Shown: positions 32,061 to 41,488 of the stretch, in pieces
How the letters are laid out: each line of letters opens with the position of its first letter
Numbering within the stretch: position 1 is the stretch's first letter
Source: Serripes groenlandicus
Taxonomy: Eukaryota > Mollusca > Bivalvia > Cardiida > Cardiidae
Length of the DNA stretch: 64,000 bases
Assembly: GCA_031761405.1 (NCBI GenBank)
Contig: JASEVX010000011.1
Location: 42,888,951 to 42,952,950, forward strand
Reading direction: 5' to 3'
The notes under the pieces: generated by a model
Told to the model about the DNA's origin: nothing
What the model saw: only the letters and a program-made list of their open reading frames with translations
The model's database searches: none
Program-made: the position numbers and the translations under genes

Positions 32061-32212
32061 TATTTTAAAAATCTCCGAAAGATCGCTTTTGTATGGTGTG
32101 GTTCAATTTACCCGCTGGTGTCACACTACATAAGGTGATATCATTTACTCTATTAACTCTTTGCTCGCCAACTAGTTAACTCTGCACGGCGAGGGAATCA
32201 TTCATTCTGGTA

Positions 32213-32434
32213 ACTCTTTCCCACATACACCAAATATGCAGCAGACGATTTTGAAATCGTCTTGACAAAAATTTGGAAAAATATCTGTAAAGAAAGTATT
32301 AATTTTGAATATGGTTAAAAACATTGTAGCCAAGAAATTGGTCACAATGTGCAATTTCTCGTTTTATCTTTTAAAACAGTGTCTGCCGCAGATGAAACGA
32401 AATTCATCAGCATGATGAATGGGGTTAGTTAATC
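32213..32434. mobile_element. Family A MITE, decayed
   Basis: GTAACTCTTTCCCACATACA, CAGCAGACGATTTTGAAATC; right end GAATGGGGTTAGTTAA. Confidence 0.75.
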
Positions 32435-32699
32435 CAAGAACCAATCAACTGGCATAAATCTGTTCCTTTTGTCCGAAAGATGTTGTAGACATGCAAGCCC
32501 AGTAAGTCATTGAAACAAAACAACACGGTTTCCAAGCCATTGTATTATGTTCAATGTTGGTGAAGGTACTTGGAATTAATGATTTCTTTTTAATCAAATA
32601 ATAAAAAGAAATTGTACTTAGTGACACCTTACAAAAATTATCATACGGTTGATATTATCGTAATTAAATTCTAGGGATATTTTTTAGAACAAACTAGAG

Positions 32700-32795
32700 A
32701 TAGTTTAAACTTATTAGTTTTACATCGATTGCGAAACAAGCTTACAGCTTATATTAATCACGCTCGATATCTGCTAAACTAAAGCATAAGATCAA
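32700..32795 (-). mobile_element. SINE family 2 tail, antisense
   Basis: TTTTACATCGATTGCGAAAC, GCTTATATTAATCACGCTCG is the inverse of the tail at 20.6 kb. Confidence 0.85.
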
Positions 32796-32879
32796 GTTGT
32801 AATTTAATATACAAGCAGGGTCAGACGACTTTGTATCTTATTGAAAATGTTTACAGTGAAGACTGATCGCTTTAATATA

Positions 32880-33080
32880 TTAACCCTTTCTCACATACAT
32901 CAAATCTGCAGCAGACGACTTTGAAAATGTCTACTCAAAGATATGGAAAATCTCTATAATTGTAGGTATAACTACTGAAAAAAAGTAAAAACATGGTGGC
33001 TAAAGGAGAAATTGATCTTTGAGCAATTACTCCTTTTGTCACGACGTTTTCAAAAGTCATCAGCTGAAAAAACCTAAGGA
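32880..33080. mobile_element. Family A MITE, right end lost
   Basis: TTAACCCTTTCTCACATACA, AGCAGACGACTTTGAAAATG; central hairpin shortened; ends after TCAAAAGTCATCAGCTG. Confidence 0.8.
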
Positions 33081-33284
33081 CTACATTTTTTCGAACAGAT
33101 ACTTTTATGTGAGGCTAAAACTGGCATGCATTTTCTTTTTCATACGTTATATATTGGTCTCTTTTATATGCAAGCGCACGGTGAAGACCTGGGTGACACC
33201 TGTGTACGCATGCAGAGGCTCACATGAGTCTTTGCAGTATGCAGAAGTAACACGACCCCGAAATCAGCAACGTACGTGGCGTAA

Positions 33285-33850
33285 TACCTTTACTATTGGT
33301 ACACTGGTACTGCCTATGCCAGGCAATCTATAACATTTACTATTGGTACACTGGTACTGCCTATGCCAGGCAATCTATAACCTTTACTATTGGTACACTG
33401 GTACTGCCTATGCCAGGCAATCTATAACATTTACTATTGGTATATAGGTACTGCCTATTCCAGGCAATCTATAACCGTTACTATTGGTACACTGGTACTG
33501 CCTATTCCAGGCAATCTATAACCTTTATTATTGGTACACTGGTACTGCCTATGCCAGGCAATTTATAACATTTACTATTGGTACACTGGTACTGCCTATG
33601 CCAGGCAATCTATAACATTTACTATTGGTATACTGGTACTGCCTATGACAGGCAATCTAAAACATTTACTATTGGTATATAGGTACTGCCTATTCCAGGC
33701 ACTCTATAACATTTACTATTGGTATATAGGTACTGCCTATTCCAGGCACCCTATTACCTTTACTATTGGTATACTGGTACTGCCTATGCCAGGCAATCCA
33801 TAACATTTACTATTGGTATACTGGTACTGCCTATTCCAGGCACTCTATAA
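33285..33850 (+). repeat. 47-bp minisatellite, 12 copies, next to a SINE
   Basis: Unit TTTACTATTGGTACACTGGT, ACTGCCTATGCCAGGCAATC, TATAACA. TACTATTGG at 33291 recurs every 47 bp to 33808. Each unit contains a small hairpin TGCCT-ATGCC-AGGCA. A SINE body begins about 30 bp after the array. Confidence 0.97.
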
Positions 33851-33879
33851 TCTGGCTTTCTTTTTCGCCTATTCTTTGA

Positions 33880-34050
33880 ACAGGAAGTGTAGTCAAGGCT
33901 ACCCTTATTGGCGCTCAGGGTTGCGGGGTTAGCATTACGACTGACTGGCTGGTGTCGGAATAAATTGACCAGTAGTACTGGTAACTTACTCAGAAAACGC
34001 CGTGATATAACTGTACAATTTTTGAAAGCGGCGTAAAACACCAAACAATC
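33880..34050 (+). mobile_element. SINE family 1, head missing
   Basis: TTGGCGCTCAGGGTTGCGGG, GACTGACTGGCTGGTGTCG, CCAGTAGTACTGG, CGCCGTGATATAACTG, GAAAGCGGCGTAAAACACC. The head and upstream body are replaced by the 47-bp array. Confidence 0.88.
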
Positions 34051-34590
34051 ATTCAATCAATTGAAGAGGAAGAACAGATAACACGAGCTTCAATAACGGA
34101 GTGGTACTGTCATTTTACGCTAAACGTACGCCCTACTTGACAGAACTCCTAGCTGGCATTGTTTGTATATTGGATCAAACAGTATTACTTTATTACAAAT
34201 AATAAGCTTCTTTCGCCACTTGATGTTGTTCTACTGACCATTACAATCCGATTATGTATAAACAAAATAATCTCAGAATTGTATTCACTGGCAGAAATCG
34301 TGTCCCTTCCCAGTACTCAATATAATTCGATAGTATTAACATCATCAAAAGCATTGTCTTCCATACAGAACAACACATGTTTAATGGTAGTATCGACTGG
34401 TTAGTGCTCCTACATCATTGGGATTCAATTGACAGTTCACGCCTGATTCACATCCAACTGCTGCAGATAGTATGGTAGCAAGAGTTAATTATCTTTTTTC
34501 ATAATACACACACACTTAAATTGTATCTATAATTGCTGTTTTACGAGGAATCAATGTCCACAAAGTTCACTGTACAGATGTGCTCCAGTG
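34051..34590. other. Low-copy intronic stretch
   Basis: The plus-strand frame at 34159-34404 has no splice signals in a usable phase. A worn A-element trace (CAACTGCTGCAGATAG) lies near 34460. Confidence 0.35.
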
Positions 34591-34597
34591 AGAACTC

Positions 34598-34792
34598 AAC
34601 CCTTTCGCTGCAAACTGCAATTAAATGCTTTTGCAAACAATGCAGATTCAGGTGAGACAGCTCCTAACGAGCTGCCTCACCTGACATCTGCATTGTTTAA
34701 CACTTAGACATTAAGTTTTACCATAAAAAAAGGAATGGTCCAATTTTCAACATCAAAGAGTCGTCTTTGTGAAACTCGGCAGTGAACAATTT
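34598..34792. mobile_element. Family B MITE, decayed ends
   Basis: AACCCTTTCGCTGCAAACTG, GCAAACAATGCAGATTCAGG, hairpin GAGACAGCTC CTAAC GAGCTGCCTCAC, right end ACTCGGCAGTGAACAATTTAA. Confidence 0.85.
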
Positions 34793-34904
34793 AAAAGCAT
34801 TCATATGACAGGAATATTAATAAAGTGTACCGTTATCTATATTCATCCTTAACTTGGTCGGGTACCATGTGATATTCATTCTTAACGTGGTCGGGTATCA
34901 TTTT

Positions 34905-35060
34905 CCCACGATTTCTCTCTTATTATTAAAGCAAACCCTATTGTGTGGTACTCAATAGAATCGTCTCGCTGAGACGATTATTTTGAGTACCCACAACATA
35001 GGGTTAGAAGGTCAAATAAGGATTTAAGAACATGCAAAACGCCCCTTATCTAGAGCTCTG
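34905..35060. mobile_element. Fold-back element F
   Basis: Hairpin at 34933-35005: AAACCCTAT.GTGTGGTACTC and GAGTACCCACAACATAGGG around GAATCGTCTC/GAGACGATT. Flank CGCCCCTTATCTAGAGCTCT is shared with other copies. Confidence 0.85.
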
Positions 35061-35099
35061 TACGGTGTCTCTCAATTCAGACATTTCTGGCACACTCAC

Positions 35100-35345
35100 C
35101 AGGAGAGACAATCGCATCGGTGGTGTAATGGTAGAAAGTCCGCATACGGTGCGGGACATTGCAGGTTCGATCCCCGGTCGGTTCATACCAAAACCTTTAA
35201 AACTTGTAGTAATGGCTTTCCCTCCTTGGCGCTCCGGATTGTAAAATAAACATTAGGATTGACTCGCTGGTGTCATGATAAATGGAACAACAGTACTGGT
35301 AATCTACCCAGGAAAGGCAGTGTTATAACTGAATAGCAAACAAAC
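35100..35345 (+). mobile_element. SINE family 1, intronic
   Basis: GTGGTGTAATGGTAGAAAGT, GCAGGTTCGATCCCCGGTC, GTAGTAATGGCTTTCCC, GACTCGCTGGTGTCATG, ending AACAAACAAACAAACC. Confidence 0.88.
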
Positions 35346-35509
35346 AAACAAACCAGGCTTTACAGTAAAATATCAAACAAACAACTTTGCCTTTACTTTA
35401 CATAGACCAAACTGCTGTAACGAAAGATGAAGAGTATATACTTTATAGAGATGAAATAAATACATATTCATAATCATACATTAATTACCTGTTTCTGCTC
35501 TACTTTCAG

Positions 35510-35608
35510 GACCGTTGGGGGAGACGAGTTTCAGTTTGCGAGAGCCGGCCTGCGAACACACGGAGTTAAACGACACCGCATCCACATCGTGCCTAGAGTC
35601 AATGCCCA
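35510..35608 (+). CDS. Claudin/CACNG-like gene, probable cassette exon (loop 1)
   Basis: A 99-bp, relatively GC-rich open segment after a good pyrimidine tract and acceptor (TCTGCTCTACTTTCAG) and before a donor CCA|GTAAGA (35609). Read in phase 1 it gives 32 codons starting PLGETSFSLREPACEH, with a second cysteine ten residues on (C-x10-C) and a possible NDT glycosylation sequon. It ends ESMP and joins at phase 1 to N-WQNAVIGLMV, a natural run into TM2. If the donor is not used, the same frame stays open to a TAG at 35647-35649 and the segment would instead be a terminal exon. A tRNA-derived SINE begins immediately downstream. Confidence 0.45.
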
Positions 35609-35657
35609 GTAAGACTAAACCCCCGACTGCAATACGTAGTGTTGTGTAGAACTGTGA

Positions 35658-35840
35658 CCGCCTCGGTGGTCTAGTGGTAGAGCGTCCGCCTCAGGTGTGG
35701 GAAGTCGCTGGTTCGATCCACGCTTGAGTCATTCAAAAGACTTTTAGAATACAATTGTCGTAATTATTGCTTTCTCTGCTTGGTGCTAAGGACGGACTTG
35801 CTGGTATCAGGACAAATGGACCAGTAGTACTGGAAGGCCA
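35658..35840 (+). mobile_element. SINE family 1, cut by a D element
   Basis: GCCTCGGTGGTCTAGTGGTA, GAAGTCGCTGGTTCGATCC, TTGCTGGTATCAGGAC, CCAGTAGTACTGG, then truncated. Confidence 0.88.
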
Positions 35841-35845
35841 GGATA

Positions 35846-36098
35846 TGACCCGTCCCGCGAGAAAACCAACACTATCGCCTCTGCGTAATGTATCGATCCA
35901 GATCAGATTAGACTGATACGGGCCGACACATTCTGTCTCAGGGGGATAGAGGTATAGAGTAATGATTCCTGAAACAGAAAATCCGCAGGAGGCGGACAGT
36001 GTCTATTCGGGTAAGCCTTCGCGGCGTGCTGATGCTGATCCGGGTCGATACTTTACGCAGAGTCCACATTGTTGGTTTTCTCGCAGGACGGCTCATAT
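35846..36098. mobile_element. Family D element, complete
   Basis: GACCCGTCCCGCGAGAAAACC ... CTCGCAGGACGGCTCATAT. Confidence 0.88.
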
Positions 36099-36445
36099 AT
36101 CTGAAAAATGTTGAAAGTACCCTGCACACAAACATATGTATAATCATTTATGTCTTGATTTCAGAATAAACAAGGAACTTCACTTTTCACTACCTCCCAA
36201 AGTTTGGGTGTATGAGTTTCAAAAACATGTTTGTTTTGTTCGTTTCGTGTGATAAACACTCGTTTGTCTATTTCTGTATTGTGGTCTTGTTGCGTCCTCT
36301 TATTGCTATTGTTAGTGATGTTGTGCCTGTACCGAGTATGTATTTGGTTCATGTATATATTCGTCTTAAATGTCTTATAAGTGTTTGTCAGTGTTCATAA
36401 TGTCAACTTTATGCAATTTCAACATAGATATTTGAACAGAAGTCC
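36099..36445. other. Low-copy intronic stretch
   Basis: Contains an acceptor-like CTTGATTTCAG (36164) with a short frame NKELHFSLPPKVWVYEF; phase 1 is closed, so it does not join the claudin-like gene. AATAAA at 36166 is not tied to any transcript. Confidence 0.3.
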
Positions 36446-36640
36446 AGATAAGGAGGAGTATACATCTCTTTTCCCCCTAATATCTCTCTTATCATCCAAC
36501 CAAACCCTATGATGTGGGTACCCAAAAGAATCGTCTCATTGAGACGATTCTTTTCAGTACCCACAGCATAGGGTTCGAGGGTTAAAAACATATAGTATAA
36601 CGTAAAAAACTCCCCTTAACTAAGGCTCTGTTTGATTGTA
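36446..36640. mobile_element. Fold-back element F, complete
   Basis: AGATAAGGAGGAGTATACAT at the left; hairpin 36502-36575 (AAACCCTATG...GTGGGTACCC / GTACCCACAGCATAGGGTT); right CTCCCCTTAACTAAGGCTC. Confidence 0.87.
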
Positions 36641-36718
36641 GGTATTCTCATCGTTATATTTACCTATGCATTTAGTGGTAAATCGTTGACCCTGAGATGA
36701 TTAAGGTAACAAAGTCGT

Positions 36719-36804
36719 TTGGTAGTTTCAGAGACACATATGTTTATATGTCTCTGGTAGTTTCAGAGACATATATGTTTATATGTCTCTGGTAGTTTCA
36801 AAGT
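36719..36804. repeat. 35-bp palindromic tandem repeat, 2.5 copies
   Basis: GGTAGTTTCAGAGACA, then TATGTTTATATGTCTCT; each unit holds the inverted pair AGAGACATATA / TATATGTCTCT. Confidence 0.88.
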
Positions 36805-36840
36805 CGTCTGCTGGAGATTTGTTGTACATGGGAGAGGATT
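36805..36840. mobile_element. Family A right-end fragment
   Basis: TTTCAAAGTCGTCTGCTGG, TTGTACATGGGAGAGGATT. Confidence 0.6.
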
Positions 36841-36883
36841 GGGGTAGACATGTCATCTGTGTCATTAAAGTGACCGACTTAAC

Positions 36884-37116
36884 ACTCTACTATATATACA
36901 GACGCTTTCTTGTGCCTCTACAGCAGACGACTTTTCAAACATTGTGACAAAAAGAGAAATTGCTCATAATTTACAATGTTGCCTTTTGTCACACAACTTT
37001 TTTTTATCTGGGTTCAATGATTATACTTGTATCATGTTTAGCCTTTTCATATATTTACCGAGATGTTTTCAAAGTCGTCTGCTGCTGCAGATTTGTTGTA
37101 TATCGTATAGAGTTAA
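36884..37116. mobile_element. Family A MITE
   Basis: TTAACACTCTACTATATATA at the left, GACGCTTTCTTGTGCCTCTA, CAAAGTCGTCTGCTGCTGCA, GTATAGAGTTAA at the right. Confidence 0.8.
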
Positions 37117-37221
37117 AGAAAACCATAAACACAGCTGAAGCCTTGTTGACGTTGAAGAATTTACTCGAAGGTATAGATCATGCAGGCTTCACGAATGAGC
37201 AAGCTTTTCTGAAACACTGTG

Positions 37222-37700
37222 GTAAGGTGAAGTTGGTGTCTAGTGTCTAGTATCTAGTATCGTTTATCATAAACGATACTGGCAACCAGAATTTAGTATC
37301 GTTTATCATAAACGATATTGGCAACCAGACACTAGTGTCGTTTAAGGAACTAGATATCTAATTTTTAATTTCTTCAGCTACATGTAGTATGCACACAGAC
37401 CCTTAGCTTTACGTATCTAGCCCTAACAATGGGGTTTTTAAACAAAAGTTGGATCTAAAACGGTTTTTCCAACAGTATATGCTATCATAAAATTGATTCT
37501 GGAAACTATTTTTAATGCTATGTTTTTTTTAAATACAAATTTTGATTTAAAAAAACAACATTATTTACGACACTGGAGTCTGAAAATTTATTCTGGAAAC
37601 TATTTTTATGCTATGATAAACGATACTAGATTCTGGTTGCCAGTATCGTTTATAATAAACCATACTAGATACTAGACACTAGACACCAATGTCACCTTAC
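37222..37700. mobile_element. Fold-back element with about 70-bp inverted ends
   Basis: Left GTAAGGTGA, GTTGGTGTCTAGTGTCTAG, TATCTAGTATCGTTTATC; right end is its inverse (TACTAGACACTAGACACCAA, TGTCACCTTAC). The left arm also carries a near-direct repeat of CGTTTATCATAAACGATA (itself palindromic) followed by TGGCAACCAGA. Confidence 0.88.
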
Positions 37701-37825
37701 CTAACACTGTTTGTAAATTCATACCCGTGGGTTGATTTATTCTGAATCCCAGCTCTTTACTCCTCTATAGAACGTATTGAATGTTGCAAGTTTTAATTCA
37801 TTGCTGGTCCCTTTCTTCTTTCCAG

Positions 37826-37975
37826 ATTGGCAGAATGCTGTTATCGGTCTAATGGTATTCTCGGCCGCATTCGGGTTCGTGGCTTCCGTGCTGGCTGTTT
37901 TAGGGGTGTGTACGTCCCCGCTTCCCAAGAAAATCTACTACTTCCATTCCGCAGGAGAAATCTTTTTTGTATGTG
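37826..37975 (+). CDS. Claudin/CACNG-like gene, exon with TM2, intracellular loop and start of TM3
   Basis: A 150-bp exon with a textbook acceptor (CCTTTCTTCTTTCCAG) and donor (TGTG|GTAAGTAT), phase 1 at both ends. It encodes WQNAVIGLMVFSAAFGFV then ASVLAVLGVC (TM2, about residues 104-128 of the assembled 227-residue partial protein), a short basic intracellular loop TSPLPKKIYYFH, and SAGEIFFVC, the beginning of TM3. The SAG-IFFV motif at the start of TM3 resembles CACNG/stargazin proteins (established family feature), which supports membrane localisation. A large fold-back element ends about 125 bp upstream. The function (junction protein, channel subunit or receptor auxiliary subunit) cannot be chosen from sequence alone. 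Confidence 0.87.
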
Positions 37976-38104
37976 GTAAGTATCATGGGAAGGTAGCCAG
38001 ATGCCTAGGAAGTACTGTACAGAGTGCTGGTATAAGGGCGGCAGACAGCAATTGTGGTATGAACTGGCCGCCGTCATACCAAATGCATATTCCTTTGGTG
38101 GGAA

Positions 38105-38292
38105 CTCGTTAACGCTTCTCGACAGGCAGACGCATTTTACAAATATGCAGCAGTCGACGCTTGTCAAAATATTTTCAACTCTTTTTAAAATTACTCTTCT
38201 ATATGTCTTTACTTATAACGATTTTCCATGTGTTTGCAAAGATAATTTGTAATGTCTCCTTCAATAGATGTGTGTTTTACTTTGGAAAGGGT
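38105..38292. mobile_element. Family A MITE, rearranged, intronic
   Basis: GTTAACGCTTCTCGACAGGC, CAAATATGCAGCAGTCGACG, ATATTTTCAACTCTTTTTAA, TTTGGAAAGGGTTC. Confidence 0.6.
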
Positions 38293-38414
38293 TCTAAACT
38301 GTAGAACATGTAATCCACAAATAGTTACAGTTATGTGGTAACTGAAATATCTGTTACGTGACTGCGCAACCCTACCTAAGGAAGACTAACCTTTGAAACT
38401 GTTTGATACTTTTT

Positions 38415-38565
38415 GACCAGAACAGACAGTCGTACAATGGTAGAGCGTAAGATTTACTTACCAAATGTCCCGGGTTCGAATTCCGTGATGAGCGGGTACG
38501 GTCTTTGGGATTTTTTCCAAGCAAACTTCGCGAGTACTGTTCGCAATAACTGTTAATTGGACGCT
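38415..38565 (+). mobile_element. SINE family 2, tail lost
   Basis: GACAGTCGTACAATGGTAGA, GTCCCGGGTTCGAATTCCG, TGATGAGCGGGTACGGTC. Confidence 0.85.
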
Positions 38566-38585
38566 ATTATCAATCGTTTAAAGAC

Positions 38586-38996
38586 CACAGGCGTCCGAAT
38601 TTTCACTTGAGAAAAACCCCACAATATTTCGTGAAGATATTACAAATAGCCTCTCTATATGATCCTATGCTGAAACAATAATGACCGTAATGTAATCGTA
38701 TGAGATAATTCGGGAAATCCCACACAGGACAGTGTTACTACAAATAGCATCTCTATATAATATTAATTAAACGTCACACCTTGTCAGTATTATTAGTATA
38801 CTATTTGAACCATATGAAGGCTATTTTTAGTAACACGGTTCTGGATGGGATTCCCCCAATTTTCTCATACGATTTCTTTACGGTCATTATTATTATATCA
38901 TTATGGACACAATAGGGAGATTATTTGTAGTATCTTAACGAGGTTTTGTGTTTTGTTGCCCCAATTGTTTATCAAATGAAAACTCGGACGCCTGTG
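38586..38996. mobile_element. CACAGGCGTCCG element, 7-bp target duplication
   Basis: CACAGGCGTCCGAATTTTC / GAAAACTCGGACGCCTGTG ends, flanked by TAAAGAC (38579-38585, 38997-39003). Interior halves mirror each other (TACAAATAGCCTCTCTATAT / GGAGATTATTTGTAGTATCT). Non-autonomous; superfamily not certain. Confidence 0.9.
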
Positions 38997-39017
38997 TAAA
39001 GACACGCAGATAGTGAC

Positions 39018-39268
39018 TATCTCGATGGTGTAGTGTTAGAGCGTCCACCTCGGGAAGTCGCGGCATCGATCTTCGACCTGATCATACAACAAAATGTTTA
39101 AATTGGTACTGATGGCTTTTCATCCTTGGCGCTAGCATTTGTGGGCTTAGCATAACGACTGACTCGCTAGTATCAAGATAAATGGACTACTTATACTGAT
39201 AACTTATCAAGGAAATACTGAGATATTGAAACAAATTTGATGGCGGCGTTAGCACACTATAAACATAC
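39018..39268 (+). mobile_element. SINE family 1, intronic, diverged
   Basis: CTCGATGGTGTAGTGTTAGA, GAAGTCGCGGCATCGATC, GACTGACTCGCTAGTATC, tail ATGGCGGCGTTAGCACAC. Confidence 0.82.
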
Positions 39269-39639
39269 AAACACAAACATCTGGTGGTCTTTTTTTTCAC
39301 GTGATGTGGCTGCTACCTTCATAATGATTAAGTCCGTTCTTTGGGAAGGATACGTGCTGGCTTTTTTAACAGTGTAGACCCAGATCTACACTGTTCACAT
39401 ATTACTTACAGAAGGTTCTGCAAATGTGTGTAGATTCTGAAAAAAAAGACGGAGCGGATGTAAATACTAATCCGGACATATACTTTTCATCAAATACATT
39501 TTCTATATCTTCCTATGGATGGGCTCAATTGATATTAGGTTTAATTTTTTAATTTTTACGGTTCCTAACAGTTATGATAAATAACTGTAGCAAGTATTTA
39601 TCAATTGTAGTTTAGTTTCAGACTTAGTCATTTTACTCG

Positions 39640-39742
39640 GGAAGACAGTTGTGCGAGCGTCGGACTCTCGTACCAAAGGTCCCGGTTTCGAGCGTGATTA
39701 ATATAAGCGCAAAACATGTTTCGCAATCGATGTAAAAAGACT
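39640..39742 (+). mobile_element. SINE family 2, body deleted
   Basis: GAGCGTCGGACTCTCGTACC, GGTCCCGGTTTCGAGCGTG, AATATAAGCGCAAAACATG, TCGCAATCGATGTAAAAAG; head joined directly to tail. Confidence 0.82.
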
Positions 39743-40155
39743 AATTCGCGACTTTTGGTTAAGAATGTCAACACTTTATCGTTGAGTCACTCCAACGTTT
39801 AGAAAGTCACATATTGATAACATTAACAAGCCTCTCGAAAATGTCGATTTCAAAATTGTGTTGTATTAAAGGGAAACAAATGCCATAATCATAGTGAGGG
39901 TCCGCTTATGAATAATGAATGAATAATAATAATAAGTTATTCCCTTTCCTTATAAAATAGTAACCCAGTCTAAAGCCATTATGGTGTATGTTGGCCTGAA
40001 ACAAATTAACAAAATACCGCTATATTTCAAAAAAATTGTACACGTTTTTTCCACGGCAAGATTACTAAAACCAAGAACCACATCTCGTCATACCTGCGAG
40101 ATTTAAGTGACATTATAGGAGTCCGTCTATGTCATGAGCAAATGTACCTACACTG
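39743..40155. other. Low-copy intronic stretch
   Basis: AT-rich, includes ATGAATGAATAATAATAATA; no exon or repeat family recognised. Confidence 0.4.
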
Positions 40156-40159
40156 TACA

Positions 40160-40375
40160 CAGGCTATCGCCGTGGCTGAGTGATTAGCTTCTGGGAACCG
40201 GGTGTCCAATGTTTGATCCCCAGTCGCTGATGTCATGGTGGGGTACCCTTTGGGCAATGCAATTTTCCTAGCCTTATACTGGTATGTTAAACAATATATC
40301 ATGAATACGTGAACGATCGCCGTCATGTAGGCATGACTGAAATATTGTTGAAAACGGCGTAAAGTATAATACAAT
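40160..40375 (+). mobile_element. SINE family 3, last intron
   Basis: CGCCGTGGCTGAGTGATTAG, CCAATGTTTGATCCCCAGTC, GTCATGGTGGGGTACCCTTT, AGCCTTATACTGGTATGTTA, GAAATATTGTTGAAAACGGC. Ends about 95 bp before the terminal exon. Confidence 0.87.
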
Positions 40376-40469
40376 AACACCTACATTGTACAGAAATACC
40401 AACTGTACCTTTTCGCGCGAATAAGCTCAATTTTTATTATGTAAATGCTTCCTTTTTTTTTAATTTCAG

Positions 40470-40705
40470 CTTTAAGTACAACAGTTGCCTTAATAATATA
40501 CCCGGTTGCTATAGCAATGGACATCACAATACATTCCCATACGTTTGGTAGTGGATACAGACTTGGCTGGGGCGGGGCCGCTTTCTTTTTCGCCGCATCG
40601 TTCTGTATGAGCCTTGATGAACTCGTGCGAGAATCAGCACAAAACAAATGTTGTCGATATATTTGCTGGCGAACAAGAGACAGGGGCGAGCAGCAACAAG
40701 TATGA
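40470..40705 (+). CDS. Claudin/CACNG-like gene, terminal coding exon (TM3 end, loop 2, TM4, tail)
   Basis: Starts after a strong acceptor (TTTTTTTTAATTTCAG) and completes the split codon as Ala. It encodes ALSTTVALIIYPVAIAM (rest of TM3), a short second extracellular loop, then GYRLGWGGAAFFFAASF (TM4), whose G-Y-x-x-G-W pattern is the superfamily signature before TM4. The tail contains KCCRYICW, a cluster of juxtamembrane cysteines that could be palmitoylated, and ends EQQQV before TGA at 40703-40705. The reading phase matches the 37975 donor. The intervening 2.5-kb intron holds two SINEs of one family, two of others and a CACAGGCGTCCG element. The final Val is not a clear PDZ ligand. Confidence 0.88.
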
Positions 40706-40721
40706 CGTCACGCGTGACGTC
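40704..40721. promoter_or_regulatory. Perfect 18-bp palindrome with CRE core over the stop codon
   Basis: GACGTCACGCGTGACGTC is a perfect inverted repeat. With the preceding T it contains TGACGTCA, the consensus CREB/ATF site, and overlaps the TGA stop codon of the claudin/CACNG-like gene. Binding is inference; it is seen as sequence only. Confidence 0.3.
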
Positions 40722-40812
40722 TGTGATTTTGAAATTCAAATTGGAAGACTTGGAAGTTGTCGCCAGAAAGGTCTGTGTTCGGACCAATAAAGTTCCTGTA
40801 AACAGCGGTCAA
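40706..40812 (+). other. 3' UTR of the claudin/CACNG-like gene
   Basis: Follows the stop codon without an intron signal. AATAAA is at 40786-40791, and a T/GT-rich stretch (TTTTTAAGTGTAAACGTG) about 50 bp further on could be the downstream cleavage element, so the transcript probably ends near 40,805-40,815. The first bases form part of a perfect 18-bp palindrome. Confidence 0.55.
40786..40791 (+). terminator. Polyadenylation signal AATAAA
   Basis: Canonical hexamer 81 bp after the stop codon of the claudin/CACNG-like gene, in the expected strand and position. Confidence 0.5.
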
Positions 40813-40814
40813 AA

Positions 40815-41275
40815 TTTTTCGCAGCATTTCTTCTCCAGTGTTTTTAAGTGTAAACGTGTTTTGTTTTATTTTCACTATTTTCCACAATTGTGATGTTTTA
40901 TGAGTGAGCTGTGACAACGGCTATTTTCAGGTCACGTGACTGTATTTTGCTCATTTCATTTCTATACTCATAGTCGAACATCGTTTCTTATTCGCGCACC
41001 AATCATGTTTAAAAGCGTTTTAATTAAAGAGTGTATCGATATGCTTCTATTGAACTTCTTAGTATATCACTTCAAAGTTATTGATTAAAATATATTAGCA
41101 CCGTTCTCCACAGCTTCTTACAGTATTTCATAATATATATATATAAGATCAAGATTAACCTGTTCATCGGCACAGATAGATCTTAACCTTCACTTTTCAA
41201 TAGTAAGACACATGAGGTTTCACGAAACCTCTAACAACAACAACACAAGTGTATTTTCGTCCGATTGTATGGATG
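40815..41275. other. 3' flank of the claudin-like gene, no further gene seen
   Basis: AT-rich low-copy sequence. A hairpin CATGAGGTTTCACGAAACCTC lies near 41211. Confidence 0.4.
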
Positions 41276-41463
41276 AGTAACCCTTTTTTACTTGCAGTCG
41301 CATTTGAAGGCTTTTGCAACAGACGACATTTGAAAACATTTAACCATTGCAAAAATCAAATTGATTGTTACATGTATACTTTTATTTTAAGAGCTTTTTT
41401 TCCTTAGTTTCGCTTACATGTTTTAAAAGTCTGCTGCTGATTTGTCGTATTGGGTAAGGGTTT
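41275..41463. mobile_element. Family A MITE, decayed
   Basis: GTAACCCTTTTTTACTTGCA ... GGGTAAGGGTTTAA; GCAACAGACGACATTTGAAA. Confidence 0.7.
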
Positions 41464-41488
41464 AACAGATCTTCATGTACATAAATAC

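Noticed and set aside
33531..33803. Repetitive open frames in the 47-bp array
   Set aside because: Frame continuity is a product of the tandem unit; no conserved frame across all copies.
36165..36250. Candidate exon NKELHFSLPPKVWVYEF
   Set aside because: An acceptor is present, but the frame that is open does not match the phase of the gene and there is no donor.
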